Assembly (NCBI GenBank): GCA_020859645.1
Contig: JAJBVU010000014.1
Coordinates: 222-9,855 of the forward strand
Origin: Eubacterium sp.
GTDB lineage: Bacteria; Bacillota; Clostridia; Lachnospirales; CAG-274
DNA length: 9,634 nucleotides
Direction of reading: 5' to 3'
The position numbers and the translations under genes were made by a program. The notes beneath the pieces were generated by a model. That model was not told the origin of the DNA. It did not search any database and was given only the letters and a program-made list of their open reading frames with translations. The number at the start of each line of letters is the position of its first letter. Position 1 is the stretch's first letter. This document shows positions 6,234-9,634 of the stretch, one piece after another.

Positions 6234-6880
6234 TTATAACGGACATTCAAAAGCAAAAGCACAAGGAAGGGCGATACTCCGTCTTTATTGACGGAGAATT
6301 TGCCTTCGGCATAGACGGCGTTGACCTGCTGTGGTATAAGCTTGAAACAGGCAAGGAGGTTTCTCCTGAGCTTTTAAACGAAATCACAGTAACAAACGCC
6401 TATATAAAGGCAAAAAACACCGCCCTTAAATTTTTGGGCTATCGAATGAGAAGCCGAAAAGAGGTAGAGGACAGACTTAAAAGAGATGAGTTTTCCCCCT
6501 CTATTATAGAAAAAACTCTTGATTTTTTGGAGGAATACGGCTATGTGGACGATGAAGCCTTTGCAAAGGCTTATATAGAAGAAAAAAAGAAGCTAAACGG
6601 CTACGGCATAGTTCGCTTAAAATCAGAGCTTTACAAAAAAGGCATAGACAGACGCATTACAGACAGTCTCACCGAGTTTATGACAGAGGGTGAGGATGAC
6701 CTTATAGAAAAAGCCCTTTACAAAAAGCTTAAGGGCGAAAAAATCACTGACAGAAAACAGCGCCAAAGGCTTTTAGGATATCTTTTGAGAAAGGGCTTCG
6801 GCTATGAAGCCGCTTTGGGCGTTTTGGAAAAGTACGAAAGCTTAAACGATGAATACACCGACGAATATACCGATGAATGA
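6230..6880 (+). CDS. recX: Regulatory protein RecX
   Basis: RecX binds RecA filaments and modulates recombinase and coprotease activity. The 216 residues show helical RecX repeats: ALKFLGYRMRSRKEVEDRL (65-83), IIEKTLDFLEEYGYVDDEAFAKAY (92-115), YGIVRLKSELYKKGID (125-140) and a third module near 155-200 with LLGYLLRKGFGYEAA. An N-terminal extension (1-60) resembles that of other Firmicute RecX proteins. The ATG overlaps the recA stop, the classic recA-recX coupling. The C-terminus ends in a duplicated acidic DEYTDEYTDE, probably a small in-frame repeat. All parts look intact. Confidence 0.94.
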   Translation: MIITDIQKQKHKEGRYSVFIDGEFAFGIDGVDLLWYKLETGKEVSPELLNEITVTNAYIKAKNTALKFLGYRMRSRKEVEDRLKRDEFSPSIIEKTLDFLEEYGYVDDEAFAKAYIEEKKKLNGYGIVRLKSELYKKGIDRRITDSLTEFMTEGEDDLIEKALYKKLKGEKITDRKQRQRLLGYLLRKGFGYEAALGVLEKYESLNDEYTDEYTDE

Positions 6881-6891
6881 GGAAAAGATTT

Positions 6892-8181
6892 ATGACCGAA
6901 AATATAAACAAGCTGCTGAGAGAATTTAAAAGCTGCTATGAAAACTGCGATTTTGACAGAATTGAAGAACTGAATAAGGAAATTCAAGGCTATTACGAGA
7001 GAAACGGTCTTACAAAAACCGAAAATTACGCACGGTACCTCTATGACCTGAGCCTGTGTCAAACAGAAACGGATAAGCTTAAGGAGGCTGTTAAATCAGC
7101 AAAAGCAGCCTTTGACATTGCGGAAGAGCTGAAGTCGGAGGATATCTGCACCGCTGCAGCCACAAGTCTCGGCGTGGCTTACGGATATGCCGGAAATAAG
7201 CGCCCGTCTCTTTTTTGGCTTAAAAAAGCATATGACCTGACCTATAACCTCGTTAAGGACGGAGACATCGAACAGCATAATCAGCGCCTTGCGGATGCAG
7301 CTGTGAATTTAGGCAGCGCATATTATGATGTCAGAGATTATAACAACGCTTTAGACCTACACAAAACCGCCCTGAAGCTTCAAACCGCAGAAAATGAGGA
7401 CTACTGCGACAATTTAAACCTTATTGCCTATGATCTTGAAAGGCTTAAAAGATATGACGAAGCGGCGGTTTATCTCCGAACCTCTTTGGATATTTTAGGC
7501 AGGCTTATAGGGGAAAAGGACAAGGACTACGCCGCAAATCTGAGCTATTTGGCTTCTGTTTTGGAACGGAGCGGAGACTTTCAAAAAGCCGCTGTTGAAT
7601 ATGAAAGAGTTATAAGACTATTCAGACAGTCCGGTCACGGAGATGATATATGCTGCGGCGAGGTTATGAACAAGGCGGCAAACATTTATTCTAAAATGGG
7701 CGACGACCCGGGGGCTTTAAAGCTGAGAAACGACGCCCTCGAAATTTTCGAAAAAACCACAGGCACCCAAAGCCTGTTTTATGCCAACTGTTTAAGAGAC
7801 ATAGGGGAAATTTATTTTAACAATTCTATTTACGGAAAGGCTATTATCTGCCTTACAAAGGCTTTGGATATTAAAAAGACTGTTTTTGCCCCTGCCGATC
7901 AGGAATATTTTAAAGACGCAATTCTTTTGGCTAAAATTTATCTTGAAAATAAACAGTCCGATAAATTCTGCGAGGTTATGGAATATCTCTTTGAAAATAT
8001 TGACGAAACTCATCCAAGCTATGTGGATATTCTGTTTGCCCTTGCTTCAAGATATATTTTAACAGATACGGACACTGACAGAATTTATGACCTTTATGAA
8101 AAATATTTAAAAATAAAGCCCAACGCCACAATTGAGGAATTTTTGGAGCTTGCCTTTGACGGACCAAAAAAGCTTAAATAA
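6892..8181 (+). CDS. Tetratricopeptide-repeat protein of unknown role
   Basis: Soluble protein of 429 residues with no signal peptide or membrane segment. Six to seven helical-hairpin repeats with a period near 42 residues resemble kinesin-light-chain-type TPRs. Clear units begin near 87 (TAAATSLGVAYGYAG), 134 (ADAAVNLGSAYYDV), 172 (CDNLNLIAYDLERL), 213 (YAANLSYLASVLERSG), 256 (GEVMNKAANIYSKMG) and 297 (YANCLRDIGEIYF). A catalytic or DNA-binding domain is not visible, so it is probably a protein-binding scaffold. An in-frame ATG at 6877 overlaps the recX stop as ATGA. The ATG at 6892 is preferred because TGAGGA (6878-6883) lies 8 bases before it. Either way it is coupled to recA-recX and ends just before a terminator. 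Any function in DNA repair is only an inference from position. Confidence 0.85.
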   Translation: MTENINKLLREFKSCYENCDFDRIEELNKEIQGYYERNGLTKTENYARYLYDLSLCQTETDKLKEAVKSAKAAFDIAEELKSEDICTAAATSLGVAYGYAGNKRPSLFWLKKAYDLTYNLVKDGDIEQHNQRLADAAVNLGSAYYDVRDYNNALDLHKTALKLQTAENEDYCDNLNLIAYDLERLKRYDEAAVYLRTSLDILGRLIGEKDKDYAANLSYLASVLERSGDFQKAAVEYERVIRLFRQSGHGDDICCGEVMNKAANIYSKMGDDPGALKLRNDALEIFEKTTGTQSLFYANCLRDIGEIYFNNSIYGKAIICLTKALDIKKTVFAPADQEYFKDAILLAKIYLENKQSDKFCEVMEYLFENIDETHPSYVDILFALASRYILTDTDTDRIYDLYEKYLKIKPNATIEEFLELAFDGPKKLK

Positions 8182-8214
8182 AATTTCTTTAATGTTAGGC
8201 ATACAGAGAATTTT

Positions 8215-8249
8215 AAAAGGCGAACCGATAATCCGGTCCGCCTTTTTTT
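8215..8249 (+). terminator. Rho-independent terminator of the recA-recX-TPR operon
   Basis: AAAAGGCG-A-ACCG (8215-8227) pairs with CGGT-C-CGCCTTTT (8234-8246), one A/C mismatch, loop of 6 bases, followed by a T-run to 8249. It lies 33 bases after the TPR stop. The mirror strand also ends in TTTT after the stem, so it may stop convergent cfa transcription too. Confidence 0.85.
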
Positions 8250-8306
8250 AACGGCGCATAAAATTTAATATTTAAGTTTAAGGAGCAATATGTTTTATGC
8301 GGCGTT
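8250..8306. repeat. 14-base inverted repeat after the terminator
   Basis: AACGGCGCATAAAA (8250-8263) and TTTTATGCGGCGTT (8293-8306) are reverse complements except for one position, around a 29-base AT-rich loop. It directly abuts the recA-operon terminator in the gap between convergent genes. TTCTTT after the stem gives only a weak U-tract on the plus strand, and none follows on the minus strand. It may be a back-up terminator or mRNA 3'-end structure for cfa. Confidence 0.5.
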
Positions 8307-8349
8307 CTTTAACAAGCAACCCCTTTTCAGGGATCGGAGGTTATCAAAT

Positions 8350-9516
8350 TTAATACCATCTTGTCATAGGCAAATCATTGTTTATGCCGTTTGAGAACAG
8401 AATTTGATGAAGATCGATTACGCCGTTTCTAAATGTTGCGGCGCAGGCGCAGAGGTAAAGCTCCCACATTCTGGCAAAGGTGTCGCCGAACATTTCCACA
8501 ACCTCGTTTCTGTGCTCCTGAAAATTCTTGTTCTAGCATAGAAGAGTTTTGCTGTAGTGACGGCGCAGACTTTCAACGTCAAGAGTATAAAATTTAAGCT
8601 CGCAGGCTATATTCTCGATTTCCCTTATACTGGGCACAACTCCGCCCGGGAAGATATATTTCTTGACCCAGGGGTCTCCGGGGCTTTCATGAAGTGAGCT
8701 TATAAAATGAAGAAGGAAGAGTCCTCCGGGCTTCAAAATCTGTTTCATGCTCGACATAAACAGCTCATAGTTGTCTCTGCCTACGTGTTCAATCATTCCC
8801 ACGCTGACAACCCTGTCAAACTGAATTTTTTTCTTGGGCAGGTCTCTGTAGTCCATAAGCTCGACACTTAAATAGTCCTCAAGGTGTTCCTCTTTAATTC
8901 TTTCTTCGAATTTTTTCTTTTGTTCCTTGCTGAGGGTTATGCCTAAGCCCTTAATCTTGTATTTTTTAGCCGCTTCTATGAGAAGAAAGCCCCATCCGCA
9001 GCCTATGTCGCAGAGGGTCATTCCCTCCTTAAGAAGCAGCTTTTCGAGTATTCTGTCCACCTTGTTATACTGAGCGTCCTTAAGGCTGTCGCTTTCGGTC
9101 TTAAAATATCCGCAGGAGTAGCTCATTGTTTCATCAAGCCAAAGCTTATAAAAATCGTTTCCTATGTCATAATGTGAGGAAACCTCTTTCTGCTGATTTT
9201 TCTTTGACAAAGAAGTGAAAATCAGCTTTTTTAGGGATTTTCTGTCTGTTGAAAACTTGTCCATCTGAGACAAAAAGCTTTCCAAAACCTCATATAAATC
9301 TCCTTCTATTTCGATGTCCTTGTTCATATAGGCTTCGCCCAAAGCCAAGGACGTGCTTACAAGCAAGTCCTTAACCGCCGGTGTTTTGTTTATTTTAACA
9401 GAAAATAAAGGCTCACCGCTGCCTATAATGTGTTCCTCGCCGCCTATTGTCATTTTAAAGGGTGCAGAATCAAACTTTTTCATAAAGCTTAAAAATTCTT
9501 TTTCAACCGCTGTCAT
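8350..9516 (-). pseudogene. cfa: Cyclopropane-fatty-acid-phospholipid synthase, interrupted by in-frame TAG
   Basis: Methylates membrane phospholipid cis-double bonds with S-adenosylmethionine. The start at 9516 has GGGAGG 7 bases upstream (9524-9529). From it 327 codons are open to a TAG at 8533-8535; the same frame then runs 60 more codons to TAA at 8350-8352. The SAM-binding motif is LCDIGCGWGFL (about 169-179). The catalytic-type segments YSCGYF, GMIEHVG and LLHFISS correspond to E. coli Cys139, Glu239 and His266. HYSKTLLC just before the TAG holds the equivalent of Tyr317. E. coli reads YDRTLMAWYENF here, so TAG replaces the conserved Trp. The continuation (MWELYLCACAATF, then DLHQILFSNGINNDLP) is typical of the CFA C-terminus. 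Repaired length is 388, near the E. coli 382. The truncated product would lack the last 61 residues. No clear promoter is seen. Confidence 0.85.
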
Positions 9517-9634
9517 AATAACGCCTCCCGTAATCTTAAAAACATTAATAATATAATAGCCGAGTTTTTTGCCCTTTAACCGTATTCTAAGACAAAATTT
9601 ATTCAATACTGACAGCTCGGTTAATATTATTATG

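Noticed and set aside
8290..8394. 34-codon plus-strand ORF after AAGGAG in the gap between the TPR gene and cfa
   Set aside because: It lies partly antisense to the cfa 3' end, has no promoter after the operon terminator, and its peptide has no recognisable features. The AAGGAG may be chance in an AT-rich loop.
8533..8535. TAG in cfa as a pyrrolysine codon
   Set aside because: CFA synthase is not a known pyrrolysine protein, the family has Trp at this position, and TAG ends other genes here. A nonsense change is simpler, though the genome was not checked for pyl genes.

Overview
The window comes from a spore-forming Firmicute, most likely of class Clostridia. It holds the forespore sigma-F control operon and the spoVA dipicolinate-channel genes in their conserved tandem order. 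Coding DNA is moderately AT-rich and intergenic DNA is much more so. Shine-Dalgarno sites are strong (AGGAGG, AAGGAG, AAAGGAG), and neighbouring genes often overlap by 1-4 bases. No genus can be named from the sequence alone.

Minus strand, about 1-4632: spoIIAA-spoIIAB-sigF (4632 down to 3136) encodes the anti-anti-sigma factor, the anti-sigma kinase and sigma-F. A 218-base gap holding a long imperfect palindrome follows. Then come spoVAA-spoVAB-spoVAC-spoVAD-spoVAE (2917 down to 23), which move Ca-dipicolinate into the forespore and release it at germination. The operon may continue beyond the left edge.

Centre, 4633-5051: this gene-free stretch separates the divergent spoIIAA and recA. It holds a sigma-A-like promoter for spoIIAA, a sharply bounded island of about 200 bases at about 53 % GC (flanks about 25 %) whose ends form a 27-bp interrupted inverted repeat, a near-consensus recA promoter, and a perfect 9-bp dyad in the recA leader. 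The island is the least explained feature here: a structured RNA or a miniature mobile element.

Plus strand, 5052-8181: recA, recX and a 429-residue TPR protein form a tightly packed operon that ends at a rho-independent terminator (8215-8249). A second inverted repeat follows.

Right end, minus strand, 9516-8350: a cyclopropane-fatty-acid synthase gene convergent with the recA operon. An in-frame TAG stands exactly where the family has a conserved Trp, and 60 codons of good homology continue in the same frame beyond it. It looks like a single-base nonsense mutation (TGG to TAG) or a sequencing error.
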